DNA from: Corella eumyota
Taxonomy: Eukaryota; Chordata; Ascidiacea; Phlebobranchia; Corellidae
Assembly (NCBI GenBank): GCA_963082875.1
Contig: OY720102.1
Span: 9,956,990 to 10,020,989, forward strand
DNA length: 64,000 nucleotides
Direction of reading: 5' to 3'
In this document: piece by piece, positions 48,280-61,139 of the stretch
Layout: each line of letters starts with the position of its first letter
Position numbering within the stretch: position 1 is the stretch's first letter
Notes under the pieces: model-generated
Told to the model about the DNA's origin: nothing
The model's database searches: none
Seen by the model: only the letters and a program-made list of their open reading frames with translations
Made by a program: the position numbers and the translations under genes

Positions 48280-49030
48280 TTTTAACTTGATTTATTTAAA
48301 AAAATGACATTTGGTTCGAAATCGTTTAAACCTTTTATTTATAAATAAATCACACAGTAAATTAAAATATAACCTTTATAATAACTAGACTAAATTTTAG
48401 CAAACAAACACGCATCGATGTCGTAAAATATAACCAAAGTAAAAATCATGAACCTTTACCACCTTAAGTAAAATGTTTTCGTTAATTTGAGGATTTGCTT
48501 GAAAAAATAAACGCTGTAAAAGACTCTTGTATGGAGTGAGGTCAGGAAAATTTTAATCCTAAAAAGTAATGACTGAAACTGTGCTCCTTGGTCTGATGAC
48601 AATGTTGACGGTAAAAAATCTTGCTAGTAAGCATTTGCAAGTTTTTTTGCAAAGCGTAGCAAAACCGATTAACGCAACCCCTATTCAGACTATGCAATAT
48701 AAGGATATTTAGGCACCTCCTTGTTTGTTATCGCAAAACCAATCACTTACCGAGTTGGAAAATTGGCTTATGGTCTATCCGAGAATATCCCTAGTTAAAA
48801 ATTATTTTTTAAAAAAAGAATACTTACCTTTTGTGTATGAAAATTAAATTTGTTGTTTAAAAACTACACCTTGACTTATTCAGCTTCTCATTTTTTAAGT
48901 TTTTTTACAATTAAACAATAACTAGAAATATAAGACGTCTTATAATACACATGACTTTGTTTCGCTGCGATGCAATTTTATCGTTATTAATCGGGTTTTT
49001 AAAGAACAAAGCAAACTTATTAACCCAATG
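48280..49030. other. Duplicated flank of tRNA-Leu, no gene
   Basis: About 48420-48880 is similar to 59860-60265 (ACTGTGCTCCTTGGTCTGAT and surroundings). Nothing coding is seen. Confidence 0.6.
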
Positions 49031-49451
49031 AGTAAGTTTTACGATTTTGTACAGTATGCAATAAAAACGCTTGAAATAGTGTATAAAAAAAATTATGTGT
49101 AATTTTTTTATTACATACATTTCCTACTCTTTATTGCCACTTTTTTATTATTCACGAAGTCACTACTTTAACCTAATTCAATTGTTTATTTTTGTTTTAT
49201 TAATTTTAAAATGATTTAAAAAATATTAGGCAAGGGTCACCTTTTTCTATGCAAAAAGGTTCCAATTTTTTGCCCTTTTATATAACGTCACAATGCCATT
49301 GTGAAATGAAACCGACTTTATCAATTGCATCATGTGATTCAATTAGCAACCTTAACTCTGTATGTGATGAAAAAGGAAGAAATAGATATGTCTTATGCAT
49401 AAATAAGTATTTCACGTACTTAAAGTAGGAAAAATTTTGCTAAATAAAATA

Positions 49452-49523
49452 CGAGCGCGCCAGGACTCGACCTGGAATCTTCTGCTCCTTAGGCAGACGC
49501 GTTATCTATTGCGCCACGCACCC
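49452..49523 (-). tRNA. tRNA with Arg(ACG) body and AAG anticodon
   Basis: The acceptor GGGTGCG pairs with CGCGCTC (with G-U pairs), and the D-arm GGCGCAATAGATAACGCG and anticodon stem are good. The loop is CTAAGGA, giving AAG (Leu) instead of ACG as in the 40.5-kb sister and animal tRNA-Arg. The T-loop lacks one T (CCAGGTCGAGTCCTGG), so it may be a pseudogene. Confidence 0.65.
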
Positions 49524-49609
49524 GCAAAGTGAAAATTGATAAACAATGTTTTCTTAATCAGAACTTTAAAAAAACTAAAAAATGGCATGCTCCGCCAGCA
49601 ACTTTTTGA

Positions 49610-50490
49610 ATTTATTTGCTGTAAACACGCTATTTTTACATTTAATAGTTAATTGTTTAAAATAAAGGCCCTTTCACACGGCGTACGCAAAATTTATTTA
49701 TTATTGTCTATTTCCTATATAATTTAAAACGTATTTTGTATATTTCAAAGTCTCATTTTAGGAGAGCTTGAATTAACACAATAAAAAGCAAAGTAGCATA
49801 ACAGATTTATTTTATTATAAGATTCTATTAAGTTTAAAACTAAAAACGCTGGGGAAATAATGGAGCAAGTTATGTAACAACTTACAGTACATTTCAACGA
49901 AAAAATTTATAAACAATTTATTAATTTTCTTGTTCATCTTGTCAGCTCTTCTATAAAATAACACGATATATCATTAAGCATTGTAATTAAGACACAACAG
50001 ATTATAAAGTTTTTGTTGATAATCTATTTAACTTTTCTTTCGAATAAATATTCTTTCACCTCTATATACTTAAATCTCCACCACCCCCTCTCCCTCCTCC
50101 TTTTCCTATTCATTCTTTCTCTTCTCTATACAATCACAAGATCACCCCATGTATATGTTGTTGTCCTACTCTTATTGTTTAAGTGTTTGTGTAATGTACA
50201 TAACTATTCATAAATAGCCAATGTTTGCAATAAGATTTGACAACCTAATTTTTGTTGGTGTATTCCACCAACACAGTTTTATTATTAAACAGACAGACAG
50301 AAAAGTGTATTTAATGACTGTTGTACTTACCAAATGCTCCTGCAAAAGGATGTCGAACTAAGCTATTAGCTGCAAATAACCAAAATATTCCTCGATTACA
50401 AAAGTTTGCTGTTTAATTAACTTCTTGCATACCAAAATATACACATCACAAAATGTCAGCGGTTCGATAAAGTTAGTTAGAATTTGCCCA
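49610..50490. mobile_element. Remnant of ZMYM1-type hAT family (copy C)
   Basis: Same order as copy B: GCTGTAAACACGC, CCCTTTCACACGGCG, the CT-rich tract, TATGTTGTTGTCCTACTCTT and the decayed transposase strip with TTTAATGACTGTTG. The duplication with copy B begins upstream at about 49036 and includes the Arg tRNA. Confidence 0.65.
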
Positions 50491-51590
50491 TTTTCAACAG
50501 TTTGTAGAAACTCTACAGGAAGCAAATAATAAAATTTTGCGCTTTTGTTGAAAAATGTGGCAACTTTAATTTTATTTTTTTTTGTTTCATCAATAATCTA
50601 CTTAATACGTTTCGATGTGTTTACATTCAAGTTACTTTTAATTATTCGCATTTATTTTCGTTATTTTAAACCCTGCGTCAGAATTACTGTGACAACCATT
50701 TAATAGGGCATTCTTTGTTTAAACAAAAAACCATAGCAGCTTTTTAAAGTCAAATGGTAAATTTATATTTTAAGTGCTATTTTTGCCTCTTTCTTTTAAA
50801 AAACACAGCTTAAATAAGTTTTTTTTTAAAACTATGTTATTATTTACCTAATAAGATTTTGGAAATTAAGTTGTCATTATAGTTGATTGGTATGTAACTT
50901 ATTTAAAATAAATCCACATAAACTTACTTTAATTTAAAAAAAAAATTTGATGTTGGTTTAATACGAAATTTTTATTTATGTGCTGACAAGCTTTAACTTT
51001 TTTTTTCGATTTTAAAAGTATATCGAATGCTTTTAATTATAACTTGTTTATGAAATTTGCAGTTTATATTTAACATTTCTTGTCGCATAAAAATTTATCT
51101 GTTTTTTTTCTGGTATTGATTCATATTTTAATCTAGTCATTTACGCTTTATATTAAGTGCATTTACTTAAATTAAACCTGGCAATTTAGTTTTACTAAAC
51201 GGACGCCACCAAACAAACATGGATTTGGACTTCAAAGTAAATTTGGTGTTAATTTTTTTTTTAAAAGTCGGAATCTCATATTCTTGTACACAACCAATCA
51301 TTAAGAACAATAAAAATTATTAAATTTGTTACTTGTGCAAAAACATTGCACACAATATCAAGAAAAAAGTACAAAAAATTATTAAAATTTAGTCGACTTT
51401 TTTTACATTCGCGAGTTAGAATTTGCATAAGCTGTTGATTACAGCCGGAAAATAAACAAAAGCCTAATTTAACATAAACGTCATGATAGGTTTACAAATC
51501 TTCGTGATATTTAAAATTTAACGTATTATTTTAAAGTAATCAGAATGAATAATTTTTAAAATTAACTACCAACTTCATTATAGTAAAATA
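50490..51590. other. AT-rich stretch, no gene seen
   Basis: No coding pattern, RNA or clear repeat was found in about 1.1 kb. Confidence 0.5.
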
Positions 51591-51596
51591 ATAATA

Positions 51597-51666
51597 GGCG
51601 TTACTGGGGATTAAACCCAGGATATCCTGTTTACGAGACAGACGCTTTACCACTAAGCTATAACGC
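51597..51666 (-). tRNA. tRNA-Thr(CGT), T-loop variant
   Basis: The acceptor GCGTTAT/GTAACGC has one G-U pair. The D-arm AGCTTAGTGGTAAAGCG, stem CTGT/ACAG, loop CTCGTAA (CGT) and T-stem CTGGG/CCCAG are intact. The T-loop is TTTAATC rather than TTCAATC, losing the conserved C56. Function is uncertain. Confidence 0.65.
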
Positions 51667-52188
51667 ATCGGTGCCTAAATAATTAAAATACTGATTCGAT
51701 TCAAAAGTTTTTTAAACAAGTTAAAATTTGTTATTACTAATTATGCAATACTGTCTGGTAATGTTCAGGCAAGTGGTGGGCAATAAAAGGTAGTTTTGAA
51801 AAAACACTGACCTTTAAGATTTTTTCTGCAATCTAGTCCACCATCCAGCAAGATTTGTTAAACGTTGTCTTTTAAAAAAAAGAAAGGTGTACTTTCCAAG
51901 TTTTTTATAGCCAAAAGTCGTTCATCAACCTTTAAGATTAATAGAAAAAATACAGATTCTTTAACTTCCATTAAATCAATCATCTGATTTTGAATTTATA
52001 AAATTATTTTCGTCTTTTAAAAATGTTTAAAAGAAGCACATGTTATTGTTTGTAAAACTGTTTTAATATTTTTATATTGAAAAAAAGGATATCCCATACA
52101 GTTATATTTACAATTAGGGTCAAATATATAATCGTCCTTTTTTTACAATTTTGCTTTGCAAGTTTGATAGAAATGTCGCAAATCAGTC

Positions 52189-52262
52189 GTTTCTGTGTCG
52201 CAATCATTGGCGCGTTTAGCTCTTTAACCGAAATGTTGGAGGTTCGAGCACGCCCAAGGACG
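52189..52262 (+). tRNA. tRNA-Asn-derived pseudogene
   Basis: GTTTCTGTGTCGCAATCATT with B box GGTTCGAGC. The anticodon arm (CTCTTTAA) is altered and stems mispair. Confidence 0.45.
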
Positions 52263-52474
52263 AAACTAGTTTTTTCTCATTTTTATTATTATTATAATTT
52301 TGCTTTGCAAATTTAATAGAAGTGTCGCGAATTAGTCGTATTTGTGTCGATTGGCGCATTTTGCACTTAAACAAAAGGTTGAAGGTTCGGGCCCATTCAT
52401 GAACGAAATATATTATTACTTTTTTATTATATTAATTTTGCTTTGCAAATTCAAACAAAGTGGACGAAATAATC

Positions 52475-52546
52475 GTCTCTGTAGCGCAATCGGTAAGGGC
52501 ATCCAGCTCTTAAAAGAAAGTTTGAAAGTTTGAGTCCACCCAGGGT
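52475..52546 (+). tRNA. tRNA-Asn-derived pseudogene, CTT-like loop
   Basis: GTCTCTGTAGCGCAATCGGT, loop CTCTTAA and broken T-arm (AAAGTTTGAGTCC). Confidence 0.45.
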
Positions 52547-52620
52547 CAAATTTATTTTGTTACATTTTTATTATTATAAATTTGATCTTCAAATTTAGAT
52601 CAAGTGTGGCAAAAAAAATC

Positions 52621-52693
52621 GTCTCTATGGCGCAATCAGTTAGCGAGTTCGTCTGCTAATCGAAAGGTTGGTTGTTCGAGTCCACCCAAGGTC
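52621..52693 (+). tRNA. tRNA-Asn-like pseudogene
   Basis: Sister of 46576-46648. The loop CTGCTAA would read GCT. The 3' acceptor half CCAAGGTC mispairs. Confidence 0.55.
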
Positions 52694-52766
52694 AAATACA
52701 TTTTGTTACATTTTTATTAATATAATTTTGATCTTCAGATTCAATCCAAGTGTTGCAACGTATGTC

Positions 52767-52785
52767 GTCTCTATGGCGCAATCGT

Positions 52786-52833
<48 letters not shown>

Positions 52834-52840
52834 AGGGTCG
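52767..52840 (+). tRNA. tRNA-Asn(GTT), acceptor stem degraded
   Basis: Nearly identical to 46722-46795 with anticodon GTT, but the acceptor halves GTCTCTA and CAGGGTC have two mismatches, so it is probably a decaying duplicate. Confidence 0.65.
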
Positions 52841-53210
52841 AGTTTTTTGTTTGCTTTATTTTTATTACCATAGTAATGTTTTGCAAATTTAATAAAAATG
52901 TCGCGAATCAGTTGTTGTTGTGTTTGGCGCATTTGGTTATTAACCGAAAGGCCAACCCAGAGATAACAATAGTTTTCTTTATATTTAAAATTTTTTCTTC
53001 GCAGATTTGTTTAAAACTCTTTTCACGTGGAACCTCTAACTTCGTTTTTCTGGAATTAAACCATTATTTTAACGATTCATTTTAGCTTTTTATTAAAGGC
53101 AAATGTTTGTTTTATAGACAAAGGGTAATTTCGTTCTACTGAACAGACGGAATTTTATATTCTTGTAAACAACCAACAACTAAAGGCGGTTATTAAAACA
53201 TAAAATAATG

Positions 53211-53292
53211 CGTTGTCGGCATGAGTCGAACCTGCGCGGGCAGAGCCTGAAAGAACTTAAACCTATAGCCTCCACCACTCGGCCACGACAAC
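53211..53292 (-). tRNA. tRNA-Ser-like pseudogene (duplicate of 47233)
   Basis: Almost the same as 47233-47314, including the unpaired anticodon arm; its D-arm reads GGCCGAGTGG. Confidence 0.55.
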
Positions 53293-53372
53293 TCTAATGT
53301 TCCATTCTCGGAGCACCTCGCGTGATTTTAATTTGTTAATTAAATTTGCATTAAACTAAAATAAAAAAAATT

Positions 53373-53454
53373 CGTCGTCGGCAGGATTTGAATATGTGCA
53401 GACAGCGCCTAAAAGATTGTAAGTCTATTGCCTTAACCATTCGGCCACGGCAAC
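53373..53454 (-). tRNA. tRNA-Ser-like pseudogene (duplicate of 47676)
   Basis: Shares the CTTACAA loop and broken T-arm with 47676-47757, so the decay preceded the duplication. Confidence 0.5.
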
Positions 53455-53540
53455 TTTTTTGTTTACTTCTCAAGGCAACTTTAATTAATAAAATTGTAAT
53501 CAATTAATTAAAATTTTAATTAAAAAATGAAATAAAAAAT

Positions 53541-53623
53541 GTGTTTTCGGCAGGATTCGAACTTGTGCCTGCAGAGCTGATTAGGTTCCTTTTTTATAGC
53601 CTTAACCAATCGGTCACGACAAC
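53541..53623 (-). tRNA. Decayed tRNA-Ser-like relic (duplicate of 47845)
   Basis: Keeps GGCAGGATTCGAAC and a D-arm trace (plus strand CCTTAACCAATCGGTCACGA) and has lost the anticodon arm. Confidence 0.4.
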
Positions 53624-53699
53624 TCTTACTTTTCCTTCTTGAGGCAGCTAGCGTGATTTTATTTAATAATTTTAATGTTCGCCCCATGGCATTGTAATT

Positions 53700-56600
53700 T
53701 TTTCATGGTTTTTGTATTTTAATTATTTTTATTGGTTAAGTGTAGATTTTGGTCCCAATAAGCTAGGTATTTACAGTAATATGTTTAGATATGCTAAATG
53801 TAGTTTTTATTACAGTTATAAATGCTGTTGTTCATTTGACCGTTTCTAACAACCAACAACTAACTTTGTTTCTTTTTGAATAAAGTATATATGCTATTTG
53901 TATAATTTTTAAAAACAGAATTTCAATAAAATGTTGCTAACGATTTGTCAAATTTTAATCAAACGAATGTTAAATTTTAACATTTTTTATCAAATTTTAA
54001 TCAAACGAATCTTAATTGTGGACTAACAATTAATAAAGTTAAAAGAAAAAAGGCATATTGTTCGTTTTTTTAATTTCTTAAACGTAAGCCAATAGATATT
54101 CTTTATTACAACTCAAGTTGTAGGATCACATCTGTGAAACTTCATATATGTTTAATAAATAGGCAAAAGTGATAAAAATTCGAATTGCTGGGTATATAGC
54201 CAGCTGCAAATATTTGTTGCAACTTTTACGTTAATTCTATTTGTTAATAAAGTGATTTAAAATAATATTTGTCGCAATTACAAAAATAACTAGATTTATT
54301 TGATAAATAAAATATTGTTCGAAATTATTTGATTATTCTTAACATAAATTTTTATAAATAAAAAAAGATATGCATAAACATTAACTAAGAATATTACATA
54401 TTTTTAATTTTTAATAAACAAACATCTTTCAAAATTCTGACTAGAAAGAATAAAAACAATAACTAGATCTATTTAATAAATCAAATATGGTTCGAAATCA
54501 TTTAATTATTTTTAAAATTAATCTCTATTAATAAATAAATTTATGCATAAACATTACTTAATTAAGAATTCTTACTAAATTAATAAATCAAATGTTACGT
54601 ATTTAATAGTTGGACTAAGGAAATTTCAAAACAAAATCATTTTAAAATATTAATCTTCAATTTTTCAATCAACAAACAATTAATTAAATATACTTAACAA
54701 ACAAAAATTACTTTTTTAACCCAATTTTAAGTTGTTGATATCAGAATATATATTACACAAAGTTTTGAATGCTTAAAATTGATTCTTGATATTTAATAAA
54801 TAAACACGCATTTAAATATAATAAACAAACAAAAAATATTTTTTAAATATGTTTTTTATTTGATAATATTATGAAATACATTATACTAAATATTGAATGC
54901 TTAATATCAACATTTAATTTTTAATAAACAAACAAGCATTTAAATATAATAAACAAACAAAAATTAAATTTTTAATCCATTTTTGAGTTAATAATACTAT
55001 GATATATAACTGACCAAAATTTAACAACATAATAACGATTCCTAAATTTTAATAAACAAACATCCATTAATTAGTAATTAGTGATATTTAAATTATCAAA
55101 ATAGGAGAATTAAAAAAAATGATAATAAACAAAATATCCAAATTTCAGAACTGCAAATGTTCTAGAACAAAATTTACTTTAATTCAAAATTTACGGCTTA
55201 TAAGACACTGGAAAAAATTAATCTGAATAATAATAATGACGATAACAATATGTTTCGAAATCTAAGATTTCGAACCATAACTAGATTTATTTTATGAATA
55301 AAATATGGTTCGAAATTATTTAATTATTTTAAACATAAATTTTTATAAATATAAAAAGATATGCATAAACATTAACTAAGAATATTACATACCTTTGATT
55401 TTTAATAAATAAACCAGCATTTAAATATAACAAACAATCAAGAATTATTTTTTAATTCATTTTCAAGTTATAAATATTATAAGATATAACCGACCAAAAT
55501 TTAAAAACTTAAAAAAAATCTTTAAGTTTGAATAAATAAACACTCATTTATCAGTAATTAGTGATAAAAATTAAAATTTTAATTCACTTTTGAGTGACCA
55601 ATATCATGATATACAAATGGCCAAGATTAAAAATATTAATAACAATCTTTAAATTTTAATAAATAAACACCTATTAATTAGTAATTAGCGATAAAAATTA
55701 AAATTTATTTTTGAGTTACCAATATCATGATATTTTTTTTTTTAAATATGTTTTTTAACTACCTATATTATAAAATACATCATACCAAATTTTTAATGCT
55801 TAATATCGAACTTTAATTTTTAATGAACAAACCAGCATTTAAATATAACTAACAAACAAGAATTATTTTTTAATTCATTTTCGAATTATAAATATTACAA
55901 GATATAACCGACCAAAATTTAAAAACCTAATAACAATCTTTAAATTTGAATAAACAAACACCTATTAATTAGTAATTAGTGACAAAAATTATAATTTTAA
56001 CTCATTTTTGAGTTACTAATATCACGATATACAATTGAAAAAAATTTACAAAATTAACAACAATCTTTGAATTTTAATAAACAAACACCTATTAATTAGT
56101 AATAAATATTCTATTTTATTTTTGAGTTACTAATATCATGATATACAATTGACCAAGATTTAAAAAATTAATAACAACCTTTAAATTTGAATAAACAAAC
56201 ACCTATTAATAAGTAATTAGTAATAAAAATAAAATTTTATTTTTGAGTTAGTAATATCATGATATACAATTGACCAAGATTTAAAAAAATAATAACAACC
56301 TTTAAATTTTAATAAACAAACACCTATTAATTAGTAATTAGTGACAAAAATTAAAAATTTTAATTCATTTTTAAAATACTAATATCATGATATACTATTG
56401 ACCAAGATTTGAAAATTTAAAAACAACTTTTAAATTTTAATGAACAAACATCTATTAATTAGTAATTAGTGATGAAATTTAAAAATTTTAATTCATTTTT
56501 GAGATACTAATATCATGATATACAATTGACCAAGATTTAAAAAATTAATAAGAACCTTAAATGTTAATGAACAAACATCTATTAATTAGTAATTAGTGAT

Positions 56601-59500
56601 AAAAATTAAAATTTCAATTCATTTTTGAGTTACATTCTTGAGTTCATTTTTGAGTTTTTTTTGAGGAGAAATGAAAACGGAGAAATAAAAACATAATCTA
56701 ATAATAAACAACATACTAAGATTTCAGATTTTCAAATTCTAAGGAATTAAAGATATCTTCTTTCAAAATTGGGACTAGAAAGAATAAAAATAATAATAAG
56801 TTTAATGACAATAACAATATGTTTCGAAATCTAAGATTTCGAACCATAATAATAATAAGTATAATGACAATAACAATACGTTTCGAAATCTTGAACCATA
56901 ATAACTAGATTTATTTGACAAATAAAATATGGTTTGAAATTATTTGATTATTTTTAACATAAATTTTTATAAATAAAAAAAGATATGCATAAACATTAAC
57001 TAAGAATAATACACACCTTTGATTTTTAATAAACAAACAAGCATTTATATATATTATACAAGCAAAACTAATATTTAACCCAGGTTTAAGTTGGTAATAT
57101 TGGGATACAAATTATAGTAAAGTTTAAATTCCTTAAATTAATTTTTATTAAATAAACAAGCATTTAAATATGATAAATAAACGAAAGTTATTTTTGAAAT
57201 ATGTTTTTTAACTACCCATATTATAAAATACATCATACCACATTTTAAATGCTTAATATCAAACTTTAATTTTTAATGAACAAACCAGCATTTAAATATA
57301 ACAAACAAACTAGAATTTTTTTTTAATTCATTTTCGAATTATAAATATTACAAAATATAACCGACCAAAATTTAAAAACCTTATAACAATCTTTAAATTT
57401 GAATAAACAAACACCTATTAATTAGTAATTAGTGACAAAAATTAAAATTTTAATTTATTTTTGAGTTACTAATATCATGAAATACAATTGACAAAAATTT
57501 AAAAAATTAGCAACAGCTTTTGAATTTTAATAAACAAACACTTATTAATTAGTAGTTAGTGATAAAAATTAAAATTCTATTTTATTTTTAAGTTACTAAT
57601 ATTATGATATACAATTGACCAAGATTTAAAAAATTAAAAACAACCTTTAAATTTTAATAAACAGACACCTAAAAACAAAAACTAAATACTTTAACCAAGT
57701 TTTTCTATGCAAAACAAAAACTAATACTTTAACCAAGTTTTAAGTTGGTAATATAAGGATATAAATTATAGTAAATTTTAATTGCCCAAAATTGATTTTA
57801 GATTTTTATTAAATAAACAAGCATTTAAATATGATAAATAAAAAATATTATTTTTCAAATATGTTTTTTAGCACCTGATATTATAAAATACATTATATAA
57901 AATTTTGAGTACTTAATGTCGAACTTTAATTTTAAATAAATAAACATTAATGAAAATATAATAAACAAACAAAAATTAAATTTTTTATCTATTTTTGAGT
58001 TACCGCTATGATGATATACAATAGATCAAGATTTAAAAAATTAATAACAATCTTTAAATTTTAATAAATAACAACTATTAATTGGTAATTAGTGATAAAA
58101 ATTAAAATTTTAATTCATTTTTAAGTTACCAATATCATGATATACAAATGGTCAAGATTTAAAAAATAAATACCAATCTTTAAACTTTTCTAAATAAACA
58201 CCTATTAATTAGTAATAAGTGAAAAAAATTAAAATTTCAATTTATTTTTAAGTTACCAATATCATGATATACAAATGACCAAGATTTAAAAAATAAATAA
58301 CAAACTTTAAATTTTAATAAATAAATACCTATTAATTAGTGATAATTAAATGTTGTAAATAGGAGAATAAAAACACAATCTGATAACAAACAACATACTA
58401 AAATTTCAAAATTGTAAATGTTCATAAACAAAAGTTATGTTAACTCAAAATTTACAGCTTATAAGACACTGGAAGAGAATAATAATAATAATAACTAGAT
58501 TTATTTGATAAATAAAATATGGTTCGAAATCGTTTGATTTTTTTTATAAATATAATTTATTTAGTAGATTTATTAATTAAATTATAAATTTAAATATGAA
58601 CTTTTTTATATTTAAACCTAATTTTAACAAGCGAACACGCACTCATTGATATTGTAATATAAAAGTAAACTAAATTTAAAAGCAAAATACCGATCTTAAT
58701 TTTTTAGTAATCAAACAAGTATTAAAATATAATAATAACAAAACAATTAAAACGAAAATTTTACACATTGTTTACTAATATTTTAACATTTTACTTAAAT
58801 TTTCAACCAATATTTTTTACTTTAATGGACAGCGAAAAGGACGATTTTTGACGGCGACCAGAACGCTATTAAATTATTCAAGCGTTAAACTCAGACTGAT
58901 TCGTTATTTTATAAAAAAACTAAAATAATGATTAAACGATATTTAGCTAGAGTTAAATCTTCATTTTAAATAGCAACATACAAAATAATAATACCAACAA
59001 CATATTAAAATTTCAGCAAATTTAATCTTTAAATTTTAATAATAAAATATATTAATTAGTAATTAGTGACATTTAAATGTCGTTAATAGGAGGTTTGCGA
59101 TTCGTTGGGATAATAACAAACATACTAAAAATTTAGAACTTTTAGTTTTAAAGAACAAAAGTTATCGTCTTTCAAAATTTGTCAAATAAGAATAAAAACA
59201 ATAATAAATATAATGACAATAACAATATGTTTCGAAATCTAAGATTTCGAACCATAATAAGATATCGAACCATAATTATGGTTACTAAATTAAAGACTGT
59301 TATTGCATTTTATTAAAGAAAAGAATTACTTGCCCATTTAAAATTTATTTTATTGCTCTAACAGGTTTTGCAATATAATAACAGTTTTATATATCTAATA
59401 GTGTTATTTAAATAAAATGCATGTTAAAGGCAATACACAACGACATTTCCTACTTTAAAATAAACCCCCCAAAAAGTTTAGAATCCCGAGGAAAAAGTAG
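53700..59500. repeat. AT-rich repeat block with ~120-128-bp units and short palindromes
   Basis: No gene. Units with ATTAATTAGTAATTAGTGAT and GAGTTACTAATATCATGATA recur about every 120-128 bases at 55.5-56.6, 57.4-57.7 and 58.0-58.4 kb. Blocks with CAAACAAGCATTTAAATATA and ATATGGTTCGAAATTATTT alternate. A 21-base palindrome with arm TTCGAAATCT occurs at 55254, 56823 and 59231. Confidence 0.7.
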
Positions 59501-59659
59501 GGCGCAAAGTTCGCTACGCAAACACCTTGTTTAAACCAACCAAAAAATTGACTTAAAATCAAAGTTTTCAAAAGATAATATGGCATAAGGCTGCCAATCA
59601 CAATTGATGGCTTACTTTAGATTTATGTTTATTAGCATCTTAACAAGGCTTCTACTCTT

Positions 59660-59742
59660 AATGGGTTGGCCGAGTGGTTAAGGCGTTGGACTTAAGTTCC
59701 AATAGACGAATGTCCGCGTGGGTTCGAACCCCACACCCAGTA
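59660..59742 (+). tRNA. tRNA-Leu(TAA), one acceptor mismatch
   Basis: 83 nt. The anticodon stem TTGGA/TCCAA is perfect, loop CTTAAGT (TAA), and D-arm GGCCGAGTGG and T-arm are intact. The acceptor AATGGGT against ACCCAGT has one mismatch. It is the better match to the animal consensus of the two copies. Confidence 0.8.
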
Positions 59743-60264
59743 GTTTCATTTTAACTTGATTTATTTAAAAAAAATGGCATTTGGTTCGAAATCGTTTAAA
59801 TCTTTTGTTTACAAAAAAAATTACACAGTGAATTAAAATATAAACTTTATAATAACTAAACTAAATTTCAGCAAACAAACACGCATCGATGTCGTAAAAT
59901 AAAACCAAACTAAATTTAAAAGCAAATAAATTGATCTTATTTTTTATTAATCAAGCAAGTATTTAAGCATAATTGACAATAAAATACCTAATTTTATACC
60001 CAAAGTAAAAATCATGAACCTTTAAATAAACGCTGTAAAAGACTCTTGTAGGGAGTGAGGTCAAGAAAATTTTAATCCTAAAAAGTATCTACTGAAACTG
60101 TGCTCCTTGGTCTGATGACAATGTTGACAGTAATAAATCTTGCTAGTAAGCATTTGCAAGTTTTATTGCAAAGCGTAGCAAAACCGATCAAAGCAAACCC
60201 TATTCAGACTATGCAATATAATTGTTGTTTAAAAACTACACCTTGACTTATTCAGCTTCTCATT

Positions 60265-61065
60265 TTCCTTCTCTCCCTAGTCATTCTTTCTCTTCTCTAT
60301 ACAATCACAACATCACCCCTTGTATATGTTGTTGTCCTACTCTTATTGTTCAAGTGTTTGTGTAATGTACATAACTATTCATAAATAGCCTATGTTTGCA
60401 ATAAAAATAGGCAACCTTACTTTTGTTAGTGTTTTCCACCAACACAGTTTTAATATTAAACAGACAGACAGAAAAGTGTATTTAATGACTGTTGCATTTA
60501 CCAAATGCTCCTGCAAAATGATGTCGAACTGAGCTATTAGCTGCAAATAACCAAAATATTCCTTGATTACATACCAAAATATGCACATCACAAAATGTCA
60601 GCGGTTTGATAAAGTTAGTTAGAATTTGCCCTTTTACTTTTACCCTTTTCATTGTGAGTTTCAACAGTTATCTGGCATTCTAATCTATGACTGAATATTT
60701 ACAGTCACTGGTAAACTATGTACATTGCATGTTTTTTTTTTCATTTGCAAAACTTTATTTATCCATTATGATTATCTTGCCTTAATAAAAAAACTTGCCT
60801 TAATAAAAATTAAAATTATTTATTAACATACAATTCTTTAAAAAAAATGCAAAAATTGATTTAAACTTGTTACTTTAGCTTTAGCGAGGCTTAAGACCGA
60901 CCTTTTTATCATAAATTTAATGTAAGAAGAAAGTTCATTTTGGATTGTCTTGGATGTATATTTATTTACTGTGGCAGATGGCTTTTTAAAAAAAATATAA
61001 ATTTTTTATGTTGTTTCCCATTTTTTAACCTTTTATTTTTAAACAATACATAAATTAAAGTTCAC
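60265..61065. mobile_element. Remnant of ZMYM1-type hAT family (copy D)
   Basis: It begins directly at the CT-rich tract after CAGCTTCTCATTTT and contains TATGTTGTTGTCCTACTCTT, the ACTGTTGCATTTACCAAATG strip, TTTAGCGAGGCTTAAGACCG and the copy-B 3' flank (TTTTTTATGTTGTTTCCCAT). Part of the transposase strip near 60975 is deleted relative to copy B. Confidence 0.65.
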
Positions 61066-61139
61066 AAACCTAAGTACAATCAAAAAGTTTGTATTTAGTT
61101 TAGTATTGGGTTCTACTGCATTGCTCGAAATATCAGTTT

